A model generated the notes under the pieces. It was not told the DNA's origin and ran no database searches. It saw only the letters and a list, made by a program, of their open reading frames with translations. Of a stretch of 64,000 nt of DNA, positions 13,601 through 24,798 are shown piece by piece. The stretch lies in the NCBI RefSeq assembly GCF_964355755.1, contig NC_092675.1, positions 30,528,912 through 30,592,911 on the forward strand. The letters run 5' to 3'. The first letter of the stretch is position 1; each line of letters begins with the position of its first letter. The DNA is from Antedon mediterranea. Its lineage: Eukaryota; Echinodermata; Crinoidea; Comatulida; Antedonidae. Both the position numbers and the translations under genes were made by a program.

Positions 13601-16600
13601 ATAAGTCCAGATTATTGATTTGTAAATTATGAAAGTTTTTATTCAAACGTTTGCATAAGTTCAGGCAGACTTTCTTTGAACTTAAATTTCCATCACCCAA
13701 AGAAACAAAATGTTACCTTTTGTTTAAAATGCTGATAATATGCGTCAGTGATTGTGTGCATTAAGTTTAGTGCTCCATGTTCAATAAGTACTTCCGGGTC
13801 ACAATCGCTGTAGGTAACTATAATTTCGATTGACGTTTTAATAATCGTCCATTGTAGCTCATCTGTATAAACTGTTTCTGTGTTCGCTTTCCATACATCA
13901 TTAATGATACGAATAAGTATATCTGTCAAGGTAATACATGTAGAATAAGATTATCAGACTATTGTATTCGTAATTGTAAGGTTCTTTATTATAATCATCG
14001 ACTTTAACGTTTATTGGCAAAAACTATTTCTTTCGATTTTGATTAATACATTTTTATTATATAGCTATGAATCTCATTCAAACTGTTTGTATCTTGCCAA
14101 ACAAACGCCTAAAATAAAAGGAGAATACATTAAACATTAATTAAAGATAGTATAATTATATAGGCCTATATATTCGTCGTTATATCCCAAATACTCACGG
14201 GATACTTCTTAACATCGTAATCAAATTCGATTTGTCGCTTTCTATATTATAGTAGACTAGTAAGTGGATATTACCTGGCCACCCATGTTCATTCATATGT
14301 TTCAGAATGGTTTGTCTTCGATCTTCTTTTGAAATCATCTGTCTAACGGCAGTAACAATTTCTATGACGTCATCACTCTCAAAACTGTCACATTGCAATA
14401 AAACGCAGTAAAGATTATCCAACATCTGAATATTATCTAAACATTGACTTTCGTTATCAAGACATTTTTCGCCTAAATTAAAAATTAGAATTTTATTAAT
14501 TTATAATCACATTATAAACTTTTCTGAACAATTTATAAAGTTATACAAAAATTTATAGACAATTTTATTTATTTTTTCGATATGTATTTCATTATTTGCA
14601 TGCAATTGATTAAAATTGAAAATTAATTAAGTTACTTTTCATTGTTATTTCGTTTTCTGTTTGACGATCGTGTTCAACAACATCAGACGATGACGTGCAC
14701 TCGACGTCACTAAATCGACGATCGTGTTCAATAACATCAGACGATGACGAGTCATCGACGTCACTAAATCCCCATTCGTCAAGAACTTGCCTCACGTACA
14801 GCCTTAGTCTACTCTTGTCATTTCTTTCCATTATTGCGTACAAGAAAGTCAACGACTTATCTATTATCTGCTCGCAGAAATGTGTAAAAACTAGTTTTAT
14901 TAATAAAGACCACATAATTAAATTTATTTTACTTAAAGACAGCTTGTTATGAGAGTTTGTAAATAATTGCTTTGACCTAATACAATATTAAATTAACTTT
15001 GAGAAAGCAATTTTTCTATCATCTTACCAATTCTTTATCTGGAGAGAGTTAAAATAACTATTTTTAAACATGACGTCATCGTACCTGATCTTTGTTGAGA
15101 GGATGTACAGCTAAATTAACGAGTGCTTCAACCAATTCCTGTACAGAGAATCCTGTTGATTTACCTGAGAGTGTGTTATCCAAAACTGAAGTTATCTCAT
15201 TTATTACTCCTAAGAAAAGTAATGAGATCATCAAATATCTACTTAGATGTATAATCTATCTAGAGCTTGGTTCCCACTAGAGACACAACGCAATGACGTA
15301 ACGCAACGTATTGACCAATCACAAGTTATGGATTATTCGAACGGTGGCTTGTCATTGGTCAACTTGATTGCGTTGCGTCTCTAGTGGGAACCACGCTATA
15401 GTGCACCGCAAGTAATTTGACCAATCACGACACGTCAGATCACCAGGATGTACGCTTGTGATTGTTCAACTCACTTGTGTTTCTTTACTCCATGGTTTCG
15501 CCCGGGAATTAAGGATTATTGAAATATGCCTACAAAACTTTTATTTTTGGACTTGCATCTTCAGAACTATTTAGCACATTTGTTTACATTTTGAATGCGT
15601 ATTCATCGTCAGCAGAGCCCTTCTATCAGTTTGTATTATTAAGTTAATTTATGTGAAATAATCAATAATTGATGATTCATCCTACCGTGTTTATGTGAAA
15701 TAATCAATAATTAATGATTCATCCTACCGTGTTTATGTGAAATAATCAATAATTAATGATTCATCCAACCGTGTTTATGTGAAATAATCAATAATTGATA
15801 ATTCATCCTACCGTGTTTATCCTCTAGTAACTCCACGTCGATGATAGGATCTGCTATGTAGCTAATTGCTATCAGAGAATACAGACATCTCCATTTTGAT
15901 GGTGAACCTTTAAAGATGTCAAGTATTTTCCTCCACTCAGAAGTGCGAAACAATTCTCGATTTTTTCTACTTTTAGACAAGTTGCTTATAACACACAGAG
16001 AAGAATTTAAAAGCAGTTCCATCCTCTGTAATAATATAGTTTTACAATAAAAAATAAAAAATGTGTACATTAATTGTATTTTCCTTTTCTGTTATACTAT
16101 ATTTGGATGGAGAATTGAACCAAGTAAATAACATACATAAGACTCTTTTGTGGGCTTTTAATATTGTGGGATGATTTTCGATGCTAATCTGCTATTCGAG
16201 ATTATGCTCTTGTAGACTAAACAGGAGCTACAATATAAATGCTGGAAATTGCTATTAAAATTACCAATACGACGTTTGTGGTACGAACCAGTCAAGAGCA
16301 TGCAGGATCAAAGCACCATTCATTCGGAAGACAATGAACTGCTACAATGAATGTATTATAAACACTATATTAATATATTACCATTGAGTCGGTATGAGTA
16401 TGTGGCATTAACTCAACTAACTCTAAAAATGATTTGATATTGTTTGTTTGTTTCTCCTTTGACATTTCCGTTACAGATAGTATCGGAGTTGTATTTCGAC
16501 TAAACAAAGGAAGAAGAAGATGGTATTCTTTTCGTTCAGAGGTTTTACTACAGTATGAATATAAATTTAAAATGTTTATGAATAAACTACCTTTGACATT

Positions 16601-16689
16601 GTCGGATCATCTTCCCAAAATGTTGCCTCCGACGTCATCGAAGGATGGATACCGGAGAGTGGTGGAAATATACTTTCAATTTTCTCCAT
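8830..16689 (-). CDS. ARM - NHR - Mab-21/cGAS-like receptor (cGLR), complete, 15 exons
   Basis: I assembled this from exons 16689-16591, 16025-15812, 15209-15085, 14867-14636, 14472-14275, 13922-13717, 13207-12884, 12625-12418, 12259-12175, 11886-11717, 11166-11053, 10903-10778, 10669-9737, 9615-9314 and 9135-8830. All introns are GT-AG, all phases agree, and the total is 1214 codons with the stop. The start ATG (MEKIES) matches MAELES in the paralogue downstream. Residues ~34-358 (exons 2-6) are helical ARM-like repeats (for example ISNLSKSRKNRELF). Exon 7 is a polar linker. Exons 8-11 (~467-658) form an NHR domain. Exons 13-15 (~701-1213) are a Mab-21/cGAS nucleotidyltransferase with GSTSEG (G822, S823), E844/D846, a third acidic residue near D1022, and an EWRLSFSMAE motif. 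Family knowledge: cGLRs make cyclic oligonucleotides on binding nucleic acid. A sensing role here is inferred. There is no cGAS-type zinc ribbon and no membrane segment. Confidence 0.88.
11053..12625 (-). other. Neuralized homology repeat (NHR) domain, exons 8-11 of the cGLR gene
   Basis: The domain spans four exons: 12625-12418, 12259-12175, 11886-11717 and 11166-11053. Characteristic blocks in order are AYRINSG...RAVFVSNQPIQ, FELKIDKVDD, SFPDDIFYEGNGYGKGSGFW, QVDDKVGFVLHRDGTLAF, YNGKYQGIAFRNIPGG and VYALVATSGKCVQVSIT. This is the order and spacing of NHR domains in Neuralized-type proteins, which bind partners of RING ubiquitin ligases. No RING finger is visible in this gene, so a ligase activity of its own is not supported. 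The domain more likely mediates partner binding. Confidence 0.85.
11639..11735. repeat. 48-bp tandem duplication over the exon 10 splice donor (NHR domain)
   Basis: The block containing GAACTCACCTCCAGGAATAT and ACAGTATAAACAGGTATTAG is present twice. The donor at 11716 is thus repeated at 11668. The paralogue (2133) has one copy only. Confidence 0.95.
13380..13570 (-). mobile_element. tRNA-derived SINE in intron 6 of the cGLR gene
   Basis: On the minus strand, TGGCCGAGTGGTTAAGGC (A box, near 13561-13544) is followed by CAGGTTCAAGGCACT (B-box like, near 13525-13511). This is the layout of a Ser/Leu-type tRNA head. The non-tRNA body continues towards ~13240. The plus-strand ORF over this region is not a gene. 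Confidence 0.7.
15266..15394. mobile_element. MITE, family B, in intron 2 of the cGLR gene
   Basis: Inverted ends TGGTTCCCACTAGAGACAC and its partner GTCTCTAGTGGGAACCA enclose about 90 bp. The GCAACGCAAT motif is mirrored inside each end. It has no coding capacity. Confidence 0.85.
15674..15815. repeat. 42-bp tandem repeat over the exon 2 splice donor of the cGLR gene
   Basis: The donor sequence (plus strand CCTACCGTGTTTAT) occurs at 15807 and again at 15765 (as CCAACC), 15723 and 15681, each 42 bp apart with the intervening AATAATCAATAATT. Three extra donor copies therefore lie downstream of the authentic exon end. Confidence 0.95.
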
Positions 16690-18897
16690 TTTTCCCTGGT
16701 CTCCTTTTTACAAATGAGTGTCAATCATTTACTTTCCAAATGACTACCCTATAAACCAATACAAATAATGTGTTTACACTGACTTTAAATAGCTGTATGG
16801 GGCCGGCCTCTACTAAAATAGGGTTATTATAATAATGTAGCTGCTGTTTTAGTAGGTAGATGCATGGGTGGCTTTCAACAATACCAATCTATTGAAATTG
16901 TGGCTACAAACAAACCCACTATTGACAAAACACAATATTTTCTTTATATAGGCCTACAGTAATTCTGATTCAATACACTCTTTATATGCTATTCATACAT
17001 AATAGGCCTATCATAATTAATTCCGTCTTACTAGTCCTGAAAGACTAGATCGTCTCAGAAAAAGAATTTGTTTTTTTTTGGGAAAAATGCCAAATCAAAT
17101 CAAACCGTATTTAATAGGCCTACATTTCTCAAGATGGGTAACTTTTTTTAACAAATCATAAAAAGTGACTAGACTCCTTTTTTGTTTTTGTTTTAGCTTG
17201 TTCACATAGACGTAAGACGCAACCCTGCTGAACATTGGATAAGGGTACAAAGAATCTAGCTATTAACAACCAAACGACAAAGCGAATTCACTTGCATTCC
17301 ATGACCACCTGGACACATTGTCATTTTGTTACCGCATAACTCGATACATTCCGCTGCAGCAGAGCAAGGACGTGCTGGCCTTTGTTTTCGGCAAGCACAA
17401 TTGGTGAGTGTACGTTGCGCTTACGTTCTTGCGTTGCGTCTTTATTGTTAAATAGTTAAAAAACAAGAATATAATAGGCCTCCTCCCGCCGTGCGTACGT
17501 ACTCATTGAATTTACCCATTCCAATAAGCCTAAAAATCCTAGTAGTAGTGTCAGTAGGCCTTTTTACTAATATAGCTAACAATAGGCTAGGCCTATAGTA
17601 TAGCTAGTACGTAGTAGGCCCGACTACGCCATCCATGATAGAAAGCGGTTTCTACATAAATAAATCTACATATTGACAATATGATTATGCCAAGTATGAC
17701 CTACTTGCACAGCATCCTAACCCAGATCTGCCTAACCTGTCATTCGAGTGGTTGCAGGGAGGAGGGGTCCAATGGTTGGTTATTGATTGAAGATCGATGG
17801 TATATATAGATATAAACGTGAGAGTCTACAATAATAACATCAATTCCGGAAGTGGGATGATAGAGGGCGTACTTGAGATAGGTATATTGATTGTAGCTAT
17901 TTAAATTTTAAATAGAATAAAATAGATTTAGAGAAGTGCATATTATTTAATATATCGTTATTGAACATATCGACCAAAAAGTGTATCAATGTATCAACGG
18001 GCACTACAGGTAAATTTTAATTCAAGTACACATATTTTGTACTGTATGGCCTTTCATACATAGTATTACGTCATAATATATTCTGCATTATTTACGAATG
18101 TTTTTTATGCAGGTAAAGTAACAATTGTTTTTTGTTATCATATTTATTTATACAATCCTATTGCGTGTGGTGGTATGTAAGAAATATTAGTTTTGCTTTT
18201 TATCATTAATAATTAATAATTTCCTCGTTTTCTATCACGCGCAGAGAATGCATTACTGCCGTTGGCGTTTCATACCTATAATATGACGTCATAATAGAAA
18301 GCCGTATTTTGATTACATAACATGCATGTTTGACCTTCGCAGTCTCTCAGATCATGTCTCGGCCCGTTGTTGGTGTCTTCGTTGTTTGCTGCTAAACTTA
18401 TAAAATATAGTAATCAGTCGTTCTAGCGTCTTCATTTTCAAATGTTTAGTTCCACAAAGTCAGTAAGTATCGCACCTTTATCTTTTTTATATATTTTTTC
18501 AGCACAAGGAGTTGATTAAAATACTGTGTAGGCCTCCTACGTGTGTGTAGGCGATACCACGAGGAGGCTTGAGTGATGGGCGGCGTTGTGTTGTGTGTGT
18601 GTGTGGAGATGCATGCAAGGCAAGGACTAGTGTAGAGTGAAGTCAGCCTGAGTCCTGAATATGCAAATCAATATTCTGCTTTGTTATTAATTATGCCAGA
18701 GAGCTAGGCCTAGGCCTTATCAACCACCGGCTATGTGTTTTTTTTCGTTCATTGCATTTCAACCAAATACTAAGTTTAATTAAGGCCTATTATAATAATT
18801 ATATTTATTAATTTATACAATTTACAAGTTACAACTGATAATATTTAAGTGCCAGGCTTGTATTTTTTTTTCTATTTTCAGTAAATGTTCCAATATT
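16690..18897. other. Divergent upstream region of the cGLR gene and RRM2
   Basis: 2.2 kb between two oppositely oriented genes. It holds many AGGCCTA words, a GC-richer stretch around 18540-18720 with GTGT repeats, and a possible 5' exon donor for RRM2 near 18463. A TTGCGTTGCGTCTTTATTG segment near 17430 resembles the arm of the MITE at 15266. No coding exon seen. Confidence 0.5.
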
Positions 18898-21800
18898 ATG
18901 TTATCATCACCAACACCTGTGAAGAAAGTTTGCCTTAAAAATCTAAAAATGCGTCTCAATAATGAAGAAGATGGTGACCATATCAATGCACATAGTGTAG
19001 TGGATAGCAACCAAGAAACAAGAGAAGACAAATTAAATAGTTATTCCAATGATACCAATGGAACATTGAGTGATGAAAATGATGATGATAACTGTATACA
19101 AGCATCACAGACCTCACAAATGTCTGTTGAAATAAGTTGTTCTCAAAATGTTAGCACATTCTGTAGTACTAGTGAACAACTTGACAGAAATAATTTATCA
19201 AAAGACTCGATGGAAGTGAAGACATCACTGGGAAAAATCAATGGTAGCAGACGACGTAATTTGGATGATGATGAACCATTATTAACAAGTAAAGGAGCCG
19301 ACTCCTATGTCATTCTGCCAATTAAAAATCCAGATCTTTGGTTATATTACAAAAGAGCTCAAGGTACTTTTATTAATTCAGTAATCAATTTATGCATTTG
19401 TTTTTTATTTCAATTAATTTATCATATTTTAAAACATAACTACTGTACATTGTCATGGGATTATAATAACTTTACAGTGTTCTAATTAAATATTGTTTTT
19501 TAGTAAATGAAGTTGGGTAGCTAAATTTAGATTACCGGTATATTGAACAATTGAATATTAATTTTGTTATTTTTTGTGGATGTTCACAGCCTCATTTTGG
19601 ACTTGTGAGGAAGTTGATCTTGGAAAGGATGCTAGCCATTGGAAATCACTAACAGTAAGTAAAGAAAAACAAACACAAATGTGCGATACTCGGGGTACAG
19701 CCAAAGAAGCTGTAATGACATCATAAGACAGGATGTAACGTCACATACACATCAATAACCTCGCTACCAAATACGGCTATACAGTACCATCTTCGAGACG
19801 TCATATGGTTTGAAATTAAAAAATATATAGCTTTGAGAACATGTCACTGTAGTATATTCATGCCAAATCCCAGCTCAATACTACAATGAATAAGGAAGGA
19901 GTAGTACTTTATAAATCGCACTTTTTACTCAATAGTGTCGGATACCCCGAGTAAAAATATGATGAAAAAAATTCTATGCCAATTGTTCAATCAATTCACA
20001 AGTAAAAGACTGATTATGAAATAATGACTACAATGCAAGTACGTCACTCAGCCACCGTAATTGGACCAAACGCGATTGATAAATTGTCTAAACTGTTGAT
20101 TTTGTCAAAAGTTTTTGTATTAAAGTAACAGTTAATTAAGTTACTGTATAAAATAATTTGCTATATTTCAGATCTTTAAATTTTTCTGGTAGCAGTTTGC
20201 AAAAAATAAACAAAAACAAGCTGCTGAAAAAGATCTTATGGTTTTTTGTTTTTTTTTTTTAGGATGATGAGCGTACATTTATTTCTCAAATTCTTGCATT
20301 TTTCGCTGCAAGTGATGGAATTGTAAATGAAAACCTAGTTCAAAGATTTAGTCAAGAAGTGCAAATTACAGAAGCAAAATGTTTTTATGGATTCCAAATA
20401 GCTATGGAGGTAGTGTACAATTTATTATAATTATTATTTTCTTTAAACATAACATCAACTTCAATTTATCCCAACTCTTTCATTCCAAGAGGTATTGGCC
20501 TTTTCAATAGAAGATATGTTCGTTAGTTATATTCTTTTGTCTTTATTTAATTCTGTTTTTATATTTATTGAGAGAAAAAGCTGAGAACTCTGTAATTTCC
20601 AAATTTATGGATGAATAAAGCAATGTCTATGAATTGCAATAATAAAGTTCAACGGTATGCAATCCTGTATGCTCACACTATTATGTGTTTTAGTGTTATA
20701 CTGCCCTCTTTAGACTGATATTAGTATTGATCATACATTACAATATTATTCAACACGCTTAAATGATTGATTTCATGTTGCTTAATCTCATTCATTATTT
20801 TTACCGAATTTTTATATATTTTGTGTGTCACTGTGTGTTTTATTTTATTAGAATATACATTCTGAGATGTATAGCTTACTGATTGATACTTACATTAAAG
20901 ACCCTATCGAAAAGAAACGACTTTTTAACGCCATTGAAACAAGTAAGTGTACAGTAACAGTTTTATAAATTCTAGTTAAATCAAGTTATAGTCTGTTTTT
21001 ATTTTGATTATTTATTTGACCAGCATTTCAACATAAAATACAATACAACATACTGTATACAAATGCTGGGAAGGAACAGCTTAAGAAAAACTGTGGCCCA
21101 AATAAGCCAACTACCCACTCTTGTTGTATGATTTATACATACAAATGAAATGAAATGAATCAATAAGTAACATTTAAATACATTTTTAGGTTGAAAACAA
21201 ATATAGCCTACATTTTTGGTTTTCACAATTTGCTTGTGCATGTGCAGCCCCTATTAAAGATTGAGAGAGAATACTTACAGTGGCGGTATGACATGACCCT
21301 TTCATAATTTAAACATTCAACATCAGAAAATAATTTAAATTTCAGAAATATTTCATCCCTATCAAAAAACTCTAATAAAGAAAAAAACAAATTCGCAAAC
21401 TCTAAACTTAAATATATAGAATACTTCTCTATCTACAATACATTTTTGAGTTATGGAGCATACATTATGGTGCATACATTATGGAGCATACATTATGGAG
21501 CATACATTATGGAGCATACATTTGCAAACACAAGCAACAAAAACATTACAACTATTCAACATACTTTACATTAAACTTTAAATAGATTTTTGCATATACT
21601 TATTAAAATGTACTTTGTTACCATTCTTTCTCAGTACCATATGTAAAGAAAAAGGCCGAGTGGGCATTTGATTGGATCCATTCGCAAGATGCTACATTCG
21701 CTGAGCGTTTAGTAGCGTTTGCTGCCATTGAAGGCATATTTTTCTCTGGTTCTTTTGCAGCTATTTTTTGGTTTAAAAAAAGGTTAGTCAATTTGTGTTA

Positions 21801-22724
21801 TAAATATTGTACTGTCCTGCTTCAAATAAAATTATTTTAGAACTTTACATTTTTATATCATTTTGAACATGACCTATTTTACAATATGTTGCCATGGAAT
21901 CCTTCAGTGACAATATTGGCAAAGATGATTTTCTTATTTTTGTAGAGGGTTACTCCCAGGTTTAACATTCTCAAATGAGCTGATAAGTCGAGATGAGGGG
22001 CTTCATTGTGACTTTGCTTGTGCACTCTTTCGACACCTAAAACACAAACCAGCTAAATCACGAATCGCAGAGATTATAAGCTCAGCCGTTGCTGTTGAAG
22101 TGCAGTTTTTAGTGGAAGCTGTTCCAGTCAAAATGATCGGAATGAATGCTGCCCTCATGAAGCAGTATATTCAATTTGTAGCTGATAGGCTTCTGCTAGA
22201 ATTAAATTGTGCAAAAGTGAGTATTAAAACATCTGTACATATATCATTCAATACGGTAACAATTTCTAATAAACATTTTTATTTATTTTAAATGTTGGCG
22301 ACAATTTTTCAAGCGCATGATTTTTAATTTTGAAGAAAGTAACTCCAAAACTTGGATATTGATTCTGAAATTGACTTTACTTGATTGCGAAAGTATTTTA
22401 ATCTTATTACAAAAGTTATAATTGACAAAAAAACAAGATGATCGACAAAATTAAGGTTTTGTTTTATTTATATATATTTGTATATTTGCAATCTCCTTGT
22501 CATTTTGTTGCAAAGTTGTATGAGAATCTTTTTATTCATAAAAATATCAACATTTGTATTTTTTTCAGGTTTTCAAAGTAGAAAATCCATTTGATTTTAT
22601 GGAGAATATCTCATTACAAGGCAAAGCCAACTTTTTTGAGAAGCGTGTTGCAGAATATCACAAAGCCAACGTTATGGTTCCAGAGACTGCACGACATCAG
22701 TTCACATTAGATGCAGACTTTTGA
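18898..22724 (+). CDS. RRM2: Ribonucleoside-diphosphate reductase small subunit (R2)
   Basis: Seven coding exons (18898-19363, 19590-19654, 20263-20409, 20852-20942, 21635-21782, 21946-22216, 22569-22724) with consistent phases give 447 residues. Class I R2 supplies the diiron-tyrosyl radical that lets R1 reduce ribonucleotides to dNTP precursors in the cytosol. Iron ligands D195, E226, H229, E289, E323 and H326 and radical tyrosine Y233 all fall at the family spacing. The C-terminus FTLDADF is the R1-docking tail. The first ~130 residues are a long, acidic, Ser/Asn-rich extension without the KEN degron of vertebrate RRM2, so the protein is about 50 residues longer than usual. An upstream ATG at 18885 lies in another frame. 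The start rests on frame continuity only. A 5' non-coding exon ending near 18463 (GTAAGT donor) is possible. Confidence 0.95.
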
Positions 22725-22728
22725 TTCT

Positions 22729-22897
22729 ATGGTTACATGCCATGGTTACATGCCATGGTTACATGCTATGGTTACATGCCATGGGGACATGCTATGATTA
22801 CATGCCATGGTTACATGCTATGATTACATGCCATGGTTACATGCTATGGTTACATGCCATGGGGACATGCTATGATTACATGCCATGGTTACATGCT
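22729..22897 (+). repeat. 13-bp minisatellite in the RRM2 3' UTR
   Basis: Thirteen units of ATGGTTACATGCC and variants (ATGCT ends, ATGGGGACATGCT, ATGATTACATGCC) begin four bases after the TGA stop of RRM2. The ATGGGG variant recurs 78 bp apart (six units), so there is a weak higher-order period. Confidence 0.95.
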
Positions 22898-24798
22898 ATG
22901 CATTTCACCTTAAAATCACCTATAAAGTATATGTTATGTTTTTGCAAACATAGCTGTCTATAGTTCCTTGTAAGTCTTCCTCATTATAACTTGCTAGGGT
23001 GCTATAAGTATATTAATTTAAAAATAATATATCTATGATGCGTCTAGGATATAAAACAAGAAGAAGGAACTACAATTGTAATGTTGTAAACCACAGTTTT
23101 GCTACCTCATAAATTTACAAGTATGTTTGTGTATAGCAGCTTATTAATTAATTGTCGTAAACTAACCAAAAAAAGAAAAATAAGATAGGACAAAATTGTT
23201 TTAATAGATTGTTTTAAAGCCAGTATTTAACTTCCTATATTGGTTGATTCCACATTTGTATGGGTCAGTATTTGTGTATGGGTGTCAGGGTGTATATTTG
23301 AGTACGCTACAGTGTATTTTATTTTAACACATTACTTTGGTATGTGTATATCATATTTGTTCATATTTATTAATTACAGCAATAAATACGATTTTACTAA
23401 ACGGCATTGATTTGCTCAAATTTCGTTTTATTTTTTGTATCATTACATTTGAACAAATGAAATACGAAGCTTCCTTGTTGTAAGTGCTGTCCCTGCGCTG
23501 TGTCATTGTGTTTCTACTCGTTCTACGATAATAACAAATGCAATAGTTCGTCAAATGATACAAATTCTCGTTCCAACGCTAGTTTGCTGATTTGGGGTGA
23601 CTGACAATACATCTACCTGTACCATAACCAAAAGACAGAACAAATACAGTAACCACCAGTCGTGAAACTTTAAAGCATGTGGTTACTGATTACTTGGCAC
23701 GTTTTTCTTTCATTGTTTACGGATGTGCATCTAAACCTATCCCATCCGCTTTACTTTATCCTGATACCACACCTTATGTCTGACTTATGACGTCAGCAGA
23801 CAGCAATATGTACCTGTCGCCAGTACCGGTATTGATAGATATTCAACAAAAGTCAGTTTACTATTAGCTGGACAGGGTAGAATTTTACCGAGCTTTCATA
23901 AGCATACGTAACAGGCGTGCGCTACCCTCCCACATTTTTTGCTGTGCATTAAACAGTTCAGATGTTGTTTCTACCGTTTACGAATTATTACAAACGAAAT
24001 AAATGTAGGCCTAGTGAGTCTTCGTTCTTAAACGTGTTTTTTATGCATCCATGTGGATAATATAAAGGTACAACAAAGCTTTACTATTAGGCAGCTTAGT
24101 ACCGTTAATAAGCTGACAAAACAATACAATTTGACGTTGTTAACCTAATACTACCATCACCATATCAATATCGTCATCTTAATAATTCATCGTTTACTTT
24201 TATGACTCAATTTAACTGTTATCCATCCACCAACAATTAGCGACGTCAAATGTCGATTATCTTTAAATAATTATCGTAAAAAAGGTCCGTTTGATGTTTA
24301 CAACATGTATTATGTAGACATTGTATAGATAGCATAGATATGGCATATGGAGTTAGAGCTGGAAACAAGTTGAACGTGTTGCACCTTGTTGCAGCCCATC
24401 ACACACTTTGAACACAACTTGCTATAAAACAGTGTTGCAGTACAAACTGAAACAAGTTTGTTGCTTATCAACTTATTTTACATTAAACAATAGTAAAATG
24501 ATGTTTATGAATATTTTGAAGACATAATGTAAACATATTGCTAACTTTGATCCTTCGGAAACGTTTTTTTTTAATGTGTAAATTTGTATTTTGATAATAT
24601 CTAATCTGATGCTTTACTGATAAATACAGCAAATATACACATGTCTGTACACACACCTACATTTCCGTCCGTTCGTCATTGGATAACACACAACACGTCA
24701 CAGTACAATATACTTTTATGGCGTAAGTGAGTACTTATTATTAACAAAGTTCTTTAGGATTTTGTCTATTGTTTCAGTAAGTAAAACAGATAATAAGG
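22898..24798. other. Gap between RRM2 and the Ras-like gene
   Basis: 1.9 kb holding the rest of the RRM2 3' UTR and the upstream region or 5' UTR intron of the GTPase gene. No credible ORF or recognised mobile element. GTTGCAGC-type words around 24370-24480 may be part of an old repeat. Confidence 0.5.

Noticed and set aside
13241-13618. 125-codon plus-strand ORF
   Set aside because: Lies on a tRNA-derived SINE inside intron 6 of the cGLR gene.
1-17000. Reading the two ARM-NHR units as one giant gene
   Set aside because: The upstream unit ends in a clean stop at 8830 and the downstream unit has its own start exon with the same N-terminal motif.
18422-18463. Coding first exon for RRM2 (ATG at ~18442, MFSSTKS)
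   Set aside because: Joining its GTAAGT donor to the acceptor before 18882 gives an immediate stop, so at most it is a 5' UTR exon.
18885-18900. Alternative RRM2 start at the upstream ATG
   Set aside because: It is in a different frame from the conserved R2 sequence.
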